From the NCBI GenBank assembly GCA_014526335.1, contig JACTAT010000049.1, forward strand, positions 2,292,258 to 2,356,257: a stretch of 64,000 nt of DNA. Reading direction: 5' to 3'. Shown piece by piece: positions 1-10,334 of this stretch (position 1 is the first letter of the stretch; each line of letters opens with the position of its first letter). The stretch is from Chrysaora quinquecirrha. Lineage: Eukaryota > Cnidaria > Scyphozoa > Semaeostomeae > Pelagiidae. The position numbers were made by a program, and so were the translations under genes. The notes under the pieces are model-generated. The model saw only the letters and a list, made by a program, of their open reading frames with translations. It searched no databases and was not told where the DNA came from.

Positions 1-550
1 TCTGACTGTTGTAGACTGCCCAATAACATGGACCTTAGCAGTGGTGACTTTTTGCAGTGGTATATGCAAGGCCACACTTTTTATGAACTCATTCCCAACG
101 AAAATTATAAAACCTTAGTGCTAATGTGCCATATAATAGGAATAAGATACAACAAACACAAATATTATCACTTTTGGCTTTATTTGGCTGTTGGACAACA
201 ACTGATACAGGTCTTCTTTATTGCAATATTCAAAGCTAAAGGAAAAATCATGTTGCTGCAACGTTTCCTTCAGCTGAATTTAATTTTTCGAATAGATTAA
301 TGTATTAGCAAATTAACAAATTGTGATACAAAGGCCCCATCTAACCTACAGCTTGAAGAAGTAATTTGCAAGCTTTTTCAACCACAGGCCTTGTGCATCC
401 GACTTGATTTGAAAACTATTCCATGCAATAAATATGTCCACAACGATCCACAACGAAGACAAAGCACGACAAAGAAATATTCCTGTTCAGGTGAAATGGT
501 CCTTTTCTTCCTAGCTTTGGTGAACAGTTGGTAACTCTCTCTGGGTTAGT
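1..550. other. No confident gene; weak transposase echo on minus strand
   Basis: The plus-strand open frame at 28-300 has no recognisable domain and I do not call it. On the minus strand, 380-520 still reads in patches like the start of the DDE region expected after the THAP/HTH transposase fragment at 552-1130, but stops and shifts leave nothing I can delimit. Confidence 0.3.
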
Positions 551-551
551 A

Positions 552-1130
552 TTAAAGTCTATGTAAAGTCAGTTGCTTTGCTGCTTCTCCAAAGGAGTTA
601 AAAAGAATCTTAAAAGTCTCATAGTCTGGTATCCCAGTAAAGAAATAAAACATTTCTTTGTTTGTCTTCAGGGCATCTACAGAAAATGATGCTTTAATGG
701 CTGCTGCCATGGATTTACTTTGTTCTAATTTCAGTCCAGAAAGGGCTTCTTTCCTTTCAGCGATTTCTTCTAAGTATTTCTTTTCCAAATTGCTCTTTTC
801 AGCTCTCAACATGAGACATTCATCCACCCTTTTCCCGCTATCATTAGTGTTTGGTGGAGTGACAGTCCTTCAAATTGACTTCAAAGTGATATTTGGACCT
901 CTGTTTCTTGACTTTGCTGTAGGACTTGGCTTTGCCAGTGTAGGACGTGTTGACTTGGGTACAACGACAGGAAGGTTGCTCATGTACGTTTTTTTCGCCC
1001 CCTGGAAAATGTGCACAACACACTTGATGTCCGTCTGTTGTTTGAAAATTTTTAGGGCTGATAAGTGAAATCCACTTTTTTCTTAATTCAATTTGTTTGG
1101 CTTTTCTCCTTTTGGAAACGGATAAAATTT
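552..1130 (-). pseudogene. THAP-domain / HTH transposase remnant
   Basis: On the minus strand the 980-1130 part shows a THAP-like zinc finger end: a KKWI helix start, then a VCCAHF motif that matches the C-x-x-H-F end of THAP domains. A shift of frame interrupts the finger near 1080. At 552-827 a charged coiled-coil stretch leads into a KEMFYFFTGIPDYETFKILF-like motif, the helix-turn-helix that precedes the DDE domain in ISL2EU/IS4EU-type transposases (known family pattern). THAP, coiled coil and HTH lie in the order expected for such a transposase. The DDE part downstream (below 552) is too decayed to follow. It is therefore a dead DNA-binding half of a transposon protein. A host THAP gene remnant is the alternative. 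Confidence 0.6.
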
Positions 1131-1207
1131 TAGGTGCTTGTCTCTGTTAGAATTGTGGTAACACAACGGTAAAAAGTAGTTGTGGTAAAAAGTTCATACA
1201 GGATTAT

Positions 1208-1945
1208 GAACCTATAACTTTGTCCTCTTCCTTGCAGGCCTTCTCTCATTTGAAGTTGCTGTTATTTTTGAGGATAGCCTCTTTGAACCATGATACTTAC
1301 TTAGCCTTTGAAGCATGTCCTCTTGTTCAGGTGGTTGAAGGCCATGTGCCCTCATTTCATCAGCAATTGCTTTTCCTAAAATAATTTTGTTTTCATCTTC
1401 AAGATCCCACCATTGTGTGGCCAGAGCACTGTCTTTGATTTATGTTTTTTTCCAAATACAGCTCTTATCATTTTCTGTAAGAGTGATATAGAGTTCATAA
1501 TTAAAAAATCTGGAAAAGAATCGGGCTCTAATTTTTCAACTTCAAAAATGTCAAATATGAAATATCTCTTACCAAGGGAATCTGTTTAGCTTTTATTGGA
1601 TGGTTTCAATTTTAAATTTCTTAAGTGGTTATTTCCATCTTCTAGCTGAGTTAGTCGCTTCTTAGCCTTCATCAGCTTCAACTTCAATTCATTCTTGTTT
1701 TTCTCAAGACTTCAATCAACAATCCAACCAAAATCATAGACCAAAGCAGAATTCTAGTTTGTGCTCCAGCAGTAATCTGTGGAAGAGCTTTTTTGAAAAC
1801 TGAACTAGTACTAAGCTCTGACAAACTACAACATATGACTTTGGTAAATTTCCTTGTAATCTCTGTTGTGGACAGAAAGATGTGGCTGATGGTACAGGAG
1901 CTCTTGCATTGAGATTTATGGAAAATGTTACCAGAATTCAATTTA
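1208..1945 (-). pseudogene. Unrecognised coding remnant, coiled coil
   Basis: Two minus-strand patches look coding. At 1208-1437 an uninterrupted frame without a start reads like a soluble helical protein (acidic WWDLEDENKIILGKAIADEM segment, then a basic tail rich in K and R). At 1600-1720 a lysine/leucine-rich coiled-coil patch is broken by a stop, and it joins an open frame at 1684-1941. I do not recognise the family. The patches lie upstream of, and on the same strand as, the THAP/HTH fragment and could be the N-terminal part of the same transposon gene, or a separate dead gene. Confidence 0.35.
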
Positions 1946-1980
1946 TTTATATATAGCGTAAGTGCAAGAGTGAGATGCTA

Positions 1981-2936
1981 TGTAAAAATGCACCCCCCCC
2001 CCCCTTCCAGGCCACAAAGAGCAAGGGAAGATAGAAAGATGCAAATGAACCGCAGCCACAAGGATCAAAACCCCAGAAAAGACACAGGCTCTTGAATTTG
2101 GATGTTGCAGAGATTCTTGTCAGAAATCAAATACGCAAGGACTAAAGGCTTTATGCCCTAGCAAAGGAACAGAAAGATGAAGGCAAGCTTGACCTTGCAA
2201 ATTTTGTGCTTGGCAAATCAGAAAAGGCTCTAAATGAAGTAATTCGCTCTGCTTGGAAAGTTGAAGAGTCCAAGGCCACAATAGAAAGAAGAAACATGCC
2301 CCGAGTTAACCCCGTTCGCGCAGAAATTGAAAGTGAATGAGCCGTTGATTGTCGCGGAGAGTGGATAACATGTGCGAAAGAGGTCCTGAAGAAAAACGAT
2401 ATAAATGCCTACATGTTTGCTGGCTTTATAAGAGAGTTGCTGGTGGAGGGAAGAGGAAAGTATAGAAATATAATGATAATCGGGCCAGCAAATTGAGGGA
2501 AAACGTTCATCCTAGACCCTCCTAATGAGATATTGAAAACATCTACCAATCTGGCCATAACAAGCTATGCTTGGATTGGAGCTAAAAATGCTGAAATTAT
2601 TTTTCTCAATGATTTCAGGTACTGTAACGAAATTTTGGCTTGGAAAGACATGTTGTTGCTGCTTTAGGGGCAAAGCCTACACTAAAGTCAACTGCACCAA
2701 AGTCAACATACGCACAAGGTATCCTCTTTGACAAGGACACGTCCATCTTCGCTTCAAGTAAGGCACCGATAACATTCATTGGCAAGTGTAATACCACCAA
2801 TGCCATAGAAAATGAGATGATGGATGCAAGGTGGAAAACATTCGCATTCAAGCTCCAGATACCAGAAAGTGAGCAGAAACGCCTGCCCAGATGCAAGTGC
2901 TGTTTTGCAGAGCTTGTTTTGCTAGGCGATGACTGA
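1981..2936 (+). pseudogene. SF3-helicase-like P-loop protein, degraded
   Basis: One frame is readable from about 1981 to 2682. It is interrupted by in-frame stops at 2143-2145, 2338-2340, 2494-2496 and 2665-2667, and then shifts to another frame by 2695, which stays open to 2936. A GP..-GKT phosphate-binding loop lies at 2482-2505 with the third stop inside it. It is followed by a hydrophobic strand ending IFLNDFR (2599-2619), the Walker-B-like position, and by a WKDMLLLL strand. The end carries a C..C-F pair (about 2890-2910). Spacing of these motifs resembles superfamily-3-type ATPases of small replicons and related genes found in cnidarian genomes (recalled, not searched). It could be an endogenised viral replicase or a mobile-element protein. 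It cannot make a working product. Confidence 0.6.
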
Positions 2937-3141
2937 TAGATTTTTAGACTTTCTGAAAGTATCTTTGAAAATTTCGGCAAATAAATTTTTTTGCATGTCA
3001 ATGGTATATTAAAATAAAACAATTCCAGCCCATGGACAATAACATCGCGCATTCTCCAGATAATCTTTTCCAGGAAGAGTTTCCTCAATTCATGCAATAT
3101 TCTCAGTACACGGGCTTTACACATAATGATAATGTAACATG

Positions 3142-3323
3142 GAGCGGGTAAGCAACGTGTAAGCGACGGGTAAGGAAAAAATTGCATAGCGAATTGTTTA
3201 GATATGAATGGGTAAGCAAGGGTAAGCAACTTATCTTATAAAAATTTATTACCCGTTCATTTTTACACAGTTCCATATACAACTCTTTGCTTACCCTTTG
3301 CTTACCGGTTGCTTACCCGTCTC
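3142..3323. repeat. Foldback element with GGGTAAGCAA arms
   Basis: The left arm (about 3142-3175) and the right arm (about 3289-3323) are inverted imperfect copies of each other. Each is built from repeats of GGGTAAGCAA. The unit is about 182 bp long and has no coding content. The arrangement (tandem motif inside terminal inverted repeats) is that of a small foldback/MITE-like element. Confidence 0.55.
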
Positions 3324-3329
3324 TTGACT

Positions 3330-3680
3330 CTTTTTTCCATGCCCATAAAAGGCAGCCTTCCATTCATGTGTGTACAGTTAAAAGACATAGTAGCAAAATT
3401 GTCCTTTGCACAACTCTACTCCCCAGTTTAAGATCAACTGTTATCCCCGTGCTATTACCAATCCATATCATTACTGTGTAAGTGTAAGGTAAACACAAGG
3501 TATAATACTTGTTGCCGCAGTGTCAATGATTGAATAACTTCTTGTTTTTAGTAATTTCTATTAGTTATGTGTTAAAAAAGCACTATGAATCCAAAGAAGA
3601 GTAGTTAAGCTAAAGTTTCTCCTGCATTCTTTGCAAAACTGTTATTCCTGTTTAAGAAAGTTTTTGAAATTACTGTTACC
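3330..3680. other. No gene seen
   Basis: This AT-rich stretch between the foldback element and the Tc1 fossil has only a short plus-strand open frame at 3287-3481 with no recognisable features. I see nothing functional. Confidence 0.5.
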
Positions 3681-3689
3681 TGTCACAGT

Positions 3690-4720
3690 CTAATATTTTA
3701 TACGATCTCTTTTACACTTTATTATAGTTGACATTCTCTTGTTCATTGAGTTGATTATAAGGTTTATAGTCTCTATAGATACCTCACTGAGTATGCGCAT
3801 GATTCTTTGCTCGAACTCTTCCTTACTTTCCTTCACAACCCACCTTTCAATAGCATTTTTGGCAAGTTGTTTCTTGGCAATCGAAAACAAATTCTCTATT
3901 GGGTTTATGTCAGGGCTTCTTGATGGGATAGGTAACAGGTCGGAGTCCAGCCTGGCCATCGCTGCCCTTGCAGCTGCGCTATTTTGTGATGGATCTCCAT
4001 CTTGAACCCAAATACTGGAATTCTTTCCTGCACCTTGCAACATGCTCTCAAACTCTTCCTCTAGGAAAGTTGCAAAGTACTTTAAGTTCATCTTAACGTA
4101 CTTTTGACAGCAAATGACTCCCTTATCTTAAGTTTTCACCTGTCCCACAGACTGCACCCTTGGCCGTGCAACCTCTTGCTAATCCCTCACTCTTCTTGCG
4201 CCAGACTCTGTAGGCTGGGGCCAATGCTTGATCACACCGATTTCTCTTATAAACTAAACCAACTGCATCCAAATAGAATGCTATAGTTTTCTTCCAGACA
4301 TCTTCAAGGTAATTTCTTTTAATGTCCTTAGCAAATGCTACTCGTTCTTGCAGTCCTTGTCACTGAGAAGCCCCATTTTCTGTTAAGCCATTAGCATTAA
4401 GAAGCCTTGTGATCGTCCTTCTTGATATGTGGCTAATACTCACTCTATTGGTCGCTGTATTGTCCAGTTAGGCCGTTTGGCTCTCAAAACCATCACAAGT
4501 CGCAAAATCTTTCTTTTCTCTCTTTGTGTTAGTTTGGCTGGCCACCCTCTACGATTGACAGTTCCTGCGTTTCTTTTCTTGGTATTCATTTGCTCATTCA
4601 ATATACGGTATATGTGTGCTCTAGAAATTCCTGTTTCTCTTAATAAACCTGTAGCACTTTATCTCGATTCAAAATTACATAAGCACGTAGTTCTGGAGTT
4701 ATCACCCTCTTCCAGGCCAT
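3690..4720 (-). pseudogene. Tc1/mariner-type transposase, frameshifted
   Basis: A cut-and-paste transposase read from an ATG at 4720 down to a stop at 3690. The N-terminal DNA-binding part (4400-4720) is split among frames. The catalytic core begins near 4290 with an FYLDAVG strand (first Asp), followed by WRKKSEGLA. After more frame changes an intact 133-residue C-terminal frame (3690-4091) carries QDGDPSQNSA (second Asp) and PSRSPDINPIEN (third acidic residue), the signature of the DDE_3 domain of Tc1/mariner enzymes (established). At least two frameshifts and several stops separate the parts, so it is inactive. I could not identify its terminal inverted repeats. Confidence 0.85.
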
Positions 4721-4884
4721 TTTGTTTCCTATCTAAACCTGATTGTTGTGAATATGATAAACCGTTTCGCTGACACACAACAGCAGAACACAAGAAAATT
4801 CCATATATCTCAATACACGTCTTTGCCTTGACAGTTTCAAGAATTTTCTGTCAATTAAAAACACAGCTAACGAACTTACATTAA

Positions 4885-5696
4885 CCCTATCTGGGCCGGG
4901 GGGGGGGGCTAAAATAGCCCCCCTCCTACATTTCTTTACAAAACTCAAAATGCACGAAACAAAGTTTGGTGAATGTTCTTGACTTTTCCTAAAAATTATC
5001 TGCGGACCTTGTGATGTGGTAGTTTCCATGGTTACTAATGAACCGTTACCATAGCAACCATGTTGAAAATTGTCACTTTAGGACCAACGAAATTCGGTCT
5101 TATTTCTTTGATGAAATTGATATCTTCATGAAACTTGGGTAATGGCAATCCAATATCAGATGACACCTGATAATAAACCCTGTTTTTTCGAAATGCATTT
5201 GGATTCTATTTTTAGAATTTTGCTGACATCAGCATTATTTATCATTTCTGACGCTCTAGCGTTGCTAATTGAATTTCTCCTGTTCTGCTTTGACTCAGTT
5301 CTACTTTTCCATCAGAAGCTACTTCAAGAAACCCATATGAACAAAAATAATGACAGTTTTCTACTGCCATGCGCAGCATTTCTACAGAAAAGTAAGAAAT
5401 TTTTTAAAAAATGTAGCAAAATGTGTTTAAGTATGATAATAACAGTCAAAATGGGTTTTCCAATAGTTAAGTAGTGATTATCAGTCATGTAATTCAAGGT
5501 AAAGGTAGAAATGTCAAAAAATGGAGAAGTGATTATTACGTCATTATGATGTCATAATGCATTGGATATCAACAAAACCTTACAGTTCCAAATAATATGA
5601 TTACATTGATATTTTGGCAAAATTTCATCTTTTTCGCTCTTCCCAGATGCGAGCTAGAAGGGGGGGGCTAATTTAAAAAGCCCGGTCCAGATAGGG
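4885..5696. mobile_element. piggyBac-like MITE with TTAA target site
   Basis: The stretch is bounded by TTAA at 4881-4884 and 5697-5700. Its ends are inverted: CCCTATCTGGGCCGGG at the left against a right end whose complement is CCCTATCTGGACCGGG, both then running into a G-rich tract and GCTAA. A TTAA target duplication and termini starting CCC are the hallmark of piggyBac elements (established). At 812 bp it has no transposase; the open frame at 5142-5474 has no family features. A non-autonomous element is the simplest call. Confidence 0.75.
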
Positions 5697-5700
5697 TTAA

Positions 5701-6122
5701 GAGAAAAACATAAATCTGATCCCTATGACAACATTACAAATTAGCCAATCAGATGATTGTAAATTTAAAAAAGGTGTTAAGTCATTAGCTTGATTGCAAT
5801 GAATAACAAAAACATATTGTTGGACTTTATTTACATTCCTGACTACAGAATAATAGAAAAATTGATATAAACAAACCAAAACATAGCAGATGCAGTGTTT
5901 GCTGCATGAGGAGTTTTTGAATCTCAACTTATCGAAAGTACTGACATCCTACATTAATTGTCATTTATTTGACGTCACAAATCTCTATAATATCATTACT
6001 GTGGAGGTAAATTTATTCATAATCATGAACATGTCATGTAACCCTACACACATATAAAACATTCCGCAAAGATGACCATCTTAGGCGTGTAAGATATCCT
6101 GTGCTTGAAAATTGATAGAGAC
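5701..6122. other. No gene seen
   Basis: AT-rich unique-looking sequence between two MITEs. The minus-strand open frame at 5697-5927 begins in the MITE flank and has no recognisable features. Confidence 0.5.
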
Positions 6123-6380
6123 AATCCTGGACAAAAATTAGAAGACACTTGCAGAAACCTAGTCTCTCTCGCCGTATTTGGACCCCTTTCCCCCCCCCCC
6201 CCCAAAAGTCAATGTTGAAAACTGTTAAGACCTTTTTGTGTGCCTGTTCCCAGTATTTTCATCTGAAAGCAACAATGACTTTGGGGGGAGGGGTATATGC
6301 TAATAAATTAAGCATATATTACCTGAAGACGAAATTGCCCTCTGAAATTGCCAGTGTCTCCTAACCTTTTGTCCTGGAGT
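6123..6380. mobile_element. 258-bp MITE with paired inverted repeats
   Basis: The ends are inverted copies: CCTGGACAAAA..TTAGAAGACACT at 6126-6155 against the complement of 6346-6377. Inside lies a second inverted pair, a C-rich stretch followed by AAAGTCA..GTTG (6183-6216) against its complement at 6270-6294. The whole could fold on itself. There is no coding content. The family is unknown. Confidence 0.65.
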
Positions 6381-8461
6381 ATAGAATTAGAAATTGCTGC
6401 TTGCATTAGGCTTCATGGCCTTCATAAGTAATGTTTCACTGGCTTACGACATGTTTTTGAACACATGAAAAACAAAGTGTTCTTGTTTAAAATCCTATTG
6501 TTTTCGTTGGAATACCTAGAAATCAGTTTTCTTGGAATCTCAATAGCATCTTTTAGGTTGGGTGAACTTGACTTAGTTTTATGAAGCGTTTTTAAAATGT
6601 TTGACAAGGCATCAAGTTCTACAACACAAATGTGCTCATATGTGATAACCCCCTATAAGCTAGCCCCTATAAGCTAGCAAAAATTGCACTTCTTTCACCA
6701 CAGTTTAGAATAAAACAAGTAATTCTTTCCACTAATAAAGGGAATTTCAGTCATTATTCAAATCTACTTTGTTTATAAATCCTAGCTTTCTATATGTACC
6801 TTAAAGTTCTTCCTTAAAATGTTTTTTGTTGATACTATTTTAATGATTTTAATCAAAATTTCTCAAATTGTTTGAGGAGAAGTCTTTCACTTTTAGCAAG
6901 TTATGGTAGAATGAACGTTTTGACACAGTTTTGTAACTGAAAATTCTGTGGATTTCACAGTTGAAAATTGAAAAATTGTTTTTCAAACAATCTTTTGAAG
7001 CTGCGCCTGAAAACAGGAAAACCTCTGTAGATAGTGAAACCTTTAAATTTTGTAACCTTGCCCTTGGGCTCATCTGCCTTTTCAAAATGGCCATCACGTA
7101 GCACAATCAAAAAAAACCTCAAGCTCATTTCTATTGTTTCTCCATATGACCTCTGCAGCACCTGAGCTGAACACCTTGACAGGAATATTATGATAATTTT
7201 TTTTTCGAAAATTACTGCAAAGTTTATGCGATCTTAGTATGTGACCAGCGATTTAACTTCTCAACATGCTTAAATTCCGATGCCACTCAAACATCCTATC
7301 ACTCACTGTTTGCTTTTGATAAAGTGCAGATTGCTATTATGTGAATTAAAAAAAAACTTTATTTTCATAACGAACATAATAATGTCTGTATCACTTCAGT
7401 TTGAAAAAAAGATAAAAGTTCAAGCATTAGATCCTGAAATCAGGCATTTTTGTCTGCTGTCATCACAGAAATGAACAAGAGGAGATGCAAGATTTCTGGG
7501 TAAAGAATGAATACATTCGTGAGTCAGAAGCACCTAGCACATATATGAGCATAAATGCAATACAAAAATAAAATTTCCCGGTTGCAAAAACCCAAAAAAT
7601 CTGCAATGTGGACAAATCACAGGTACGATTATTGTTCTAAATATAAACCATTCTGCAATGAAAAATTATTTTGGGGAAGAGATCTCTTTGAAATGCCCTT
7701 ATCCATTTTTAGAAAAAATGTAGTTCTTTTATCAAATCCCAGGTCATAAAACTACCCTCATCAACTGGTTAGTCCAAGCATTTCAGTCCACTTAACTAAT
7801 GTTTTTGAAAATTTTTTGTCTTTCATCCAAACACTCCCCTGTACCCTGGAATGGCCAATTCAGACAATATATCCAGCTGTACAACTACCTACATTTGATT
7901 TATACAGATGGGGACAGTGACGTGAATGATGCTGGCTGCAGTCAGGAAAATATTGATTATTCATGTCCGAAAGATTCAGAATCAATGAATAACTCACTGA
8001 CCCACCTTAGACAACATTTTCACCATCTATGCAGACAACAATCCACAAGTTTTCCCTGAAAAGATAAATGGCAAAAAGGCTGAAGGACATAGAATTTGAG
8101 CTGAAAGTACCGGTCAAAATGTTGTCACACATAACAAGTTGACAGAGCTTAAACTTTTGGTAATATCATCAATGGATGAATTAAGACCGAGATTCAAGTC
8201 ATAAAAAAGCCAACAGAGGTTTAAGAATGAAATGAAAAAAATTGTGGCAAAAGATCCCGAAAGGAAAGAAGAACAAAAAACTGTCACTGAACCTGCTGAA
8301 CAGCAAAGCGTCTTTACAGATTGCTCATCAAGTTGGTAAAGCATGTCAAGTTTTTCACAAGTGTTGGCTGTTTCATTAGGACTAGAAAATGAAAAATTCA
8401 TGGACAATGCTTTCCATACCCAAATTCTTGCAAATGAAAAAAACCCCCTTTTAAGCATCTC
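6381..8461. other. No confident gene
   Basis: Several short open frames occur. A minus-strand frame at 6422-6607 and the overlapping frames at 6849-7161 have a plausible composition but no domain I know. At 7799-8059 (+) an acidic frame with DGDSDVNDAGCSQEN-like sequence and at 8110-8330 (+) a lysine/glutamate-rich frame look like worn coding sequence upstream of the LINE tail. They may be fragments of an older transposon gene. I cannot name them. Confidence 0.35.
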
Positions 8462-9217
8462 AACTCTCTAGATCTTGATGATTGTTACAAACTTGAATGT
8501 GCTAAATTCATGTATGATGTAAATAGTTCTAAAACTACTTTTGGGAACTTATTTAAAAAAGTCAAAGACTTCATAACTTGAACACAAGGCATGCCAAGTC
8601 AGGAAAACTCTTCAAACCAAATTTTAGAACAAACTATGGTAAACGTTTCATCACAAATGCTGGTGTTGATATTTGGAATTCTATTCCTCAAAATATTTGT
8701 CAGTCGGTGTCAAAAATGTCCTTTTCTAGAGCCTTCAAGAAATTCCTGATTTCAAAATACTAACACCTGTTTAAATAACATATAGGCATCAGACAAAAAT
8801 ATTTAGTTACAAGACTAAAAGCATTCCACCCCGACCCTTCCTTATCTTATAATTTTGTTTATTTTTATTTTTATTTTTAATTAATTTTAATCTTAATCTT
8901 TAATTAGCGATTTTGATTTAGTTAATCTTTATTGTTTAAGCTTAGAAAAAAAGTAGTAATATTAATTCTTATTCATTTTGTGTATGCTATTATAACATGA
9001 TTGATTAAATTCACGTACAAATGGCACATGGCTAGAAAGCCCTCTCTGGGTTATTTCCATGTGTCATTCAGCTGCTTTTATTGATACAACTACTGTTTTT
9101 GTAATAATTTAGAAATGAATTTCGAATGTATTAATTGTATCGAACTAAATAAGTTTAAATCATTATTTTTGTAAATAAGCTGAGAATACACAATGAAACT
9201 TGAACTTGAAACTTGAA
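8462..9217 (+). mobile_element. Truncated LINE (CR1/L2-like) 3' end
   Basis: The frames at 8462-8574 and 8578-8763 give the C-terminal tail of a non-LTR reverse transcriptase: a cysteine/basic start, NTRHAKSG, then FRTNYGKRFITNAGVDIWNS and IP, and a final FSRAFKKFL, a pattern common in LINE tails. The two frames are separated by a shift near 8575. An AT-rich 3' untranslated stretch follows, ending at 9190-9217 in AACTTGAA-type short tandem repeats. CR1/L2-type LINEs characteristically end in such a short repeat and not in poly(A) (established). The 5' part is missing, the usual 5' truncation. Confidence 0.75.
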
Positions 9218-9339
9218 TGCAGAATGACATTGAAGAAATGAGCAAAGCCAAACAACATGATGGGGATCTCACAAGCCCATGTGTGCCTGTTCAGATTTCA
9301 ACACCAGATGAAGAAGAAAGTCATCAAACACCATGTGAA

Positions 9340-10334
9340 GAACGGCTATCTTTAAAACACGGAATCCGGAATATGGAATGCAGAATACGGAATGCGGAAT
9401 ACGGAATGCGGAATACGGAATGCGGAATGCGGAATACGGAATGCGGAATGCGGAATCAGGAAAACGGAATGCGGAATACGGAATGCAGAATGCGGAAAAA
9501 GAGATACCCTCTTTTTACGTTAATAGGTTTGAAATGATAGCTTTATAAGATAGGAAAAGCAGACATATAGGCAATATTGTATGGTGTTTTGAATTAACAT
9601 GACAAATCAACAGAACAGAATGCTGAGTTCAACAAAACATAGTTTTAAATATGACAAACTAACACATAGCGATTGTATAATACAAGAATTCCACTTTCAA
9701 TGTCAGAAATTAGATATATTAACATTTTGACAGTCATCACTACACTACAAGTCTTTACATATGGTTAGTTTGGTGGTTGACATAGGTGGGGGACGAGGTG
9801 GGGGATGTAGCCCCTGGCATGTCGAATTTAGGAAAAAACTCCAACAACTAATCAATTTAAGCATCCGGATAACTGGATGTGTGCTTTTGATTATTCATGA
9901 GGGCATGGCATAAAGCATCTCAATATTGGAGACATCTTTCTAACTTAGATTTTTTGCTCATAAAAGGCATTTTCATAGATCCCTTATACGTCTCTGCCTC
10001 TTTCTAACCTGTTAGGAAGTTACTGTCAGGATGACCTTACATAGATACTATTGCTCAAACTAACACTCAATCTTGAAATAATGCATATTTCTTTACTTTT
10101 TCCTCCTCTTTGCCTTTTTCAAATAACATATAATTACTTTATCTCAAGTGGAATTCATATTTATACAACGATTACAATTTTTCGTATAATCAGCAGTTCT
10201 GGTTATGATGTGTTGCGTAAAGCATTAAAATTAATGCAATATGTAAATATAAAGAATTCATTGCATTGATGGTGTCTATCCTAAATCTGAATACAAGCGA
10301 AGAAGATGTCCTGGTTGTAGAAAATTTATGAACT
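9340..10334 (+). repeat. Dispersed repeat unit A, copy 1
   Basis: From the minisatellite to 10334, just past the AGCGAAGAAGATGTCCTGG stretch, the sequence matches 30010-30921 in the same orientation, at roughly 90 percent by eye with small indels. No transposase or conserved frame is found inside. It is about 0.9-1.0 kb and could be a non-autonomous element that carries its own minisatellite. Its right end overlaps the C-terminal exon of the Mutator-like gene at 10276-10620. Confidence 0.7.
9359..9498 (+). repeat. GGAATACGGAATGC minisatellite
   Basis: About 140 bp made of alternating GGAATACGGAATGC and GGAATGC units with a few variants. It gives an artificial MRNTECG-type frame. It forms the left edge of the dispersed repeat that is copied at 30 kb, where a shorter version (about 30038-30095) sits at the same place. 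Confidence 0.85.

Noticed and set aside
5142..5474. 110-residue plus-strand frame
   Set aside because: It lies wholly within the piggyBac-like MITE and shows no domain.
9217..9537. 106-residue frame through the GGAATACGGAATGC repeat
   Set aside because: Most of it is the minisatellite; the first part follows the LINE tail with no family signature.
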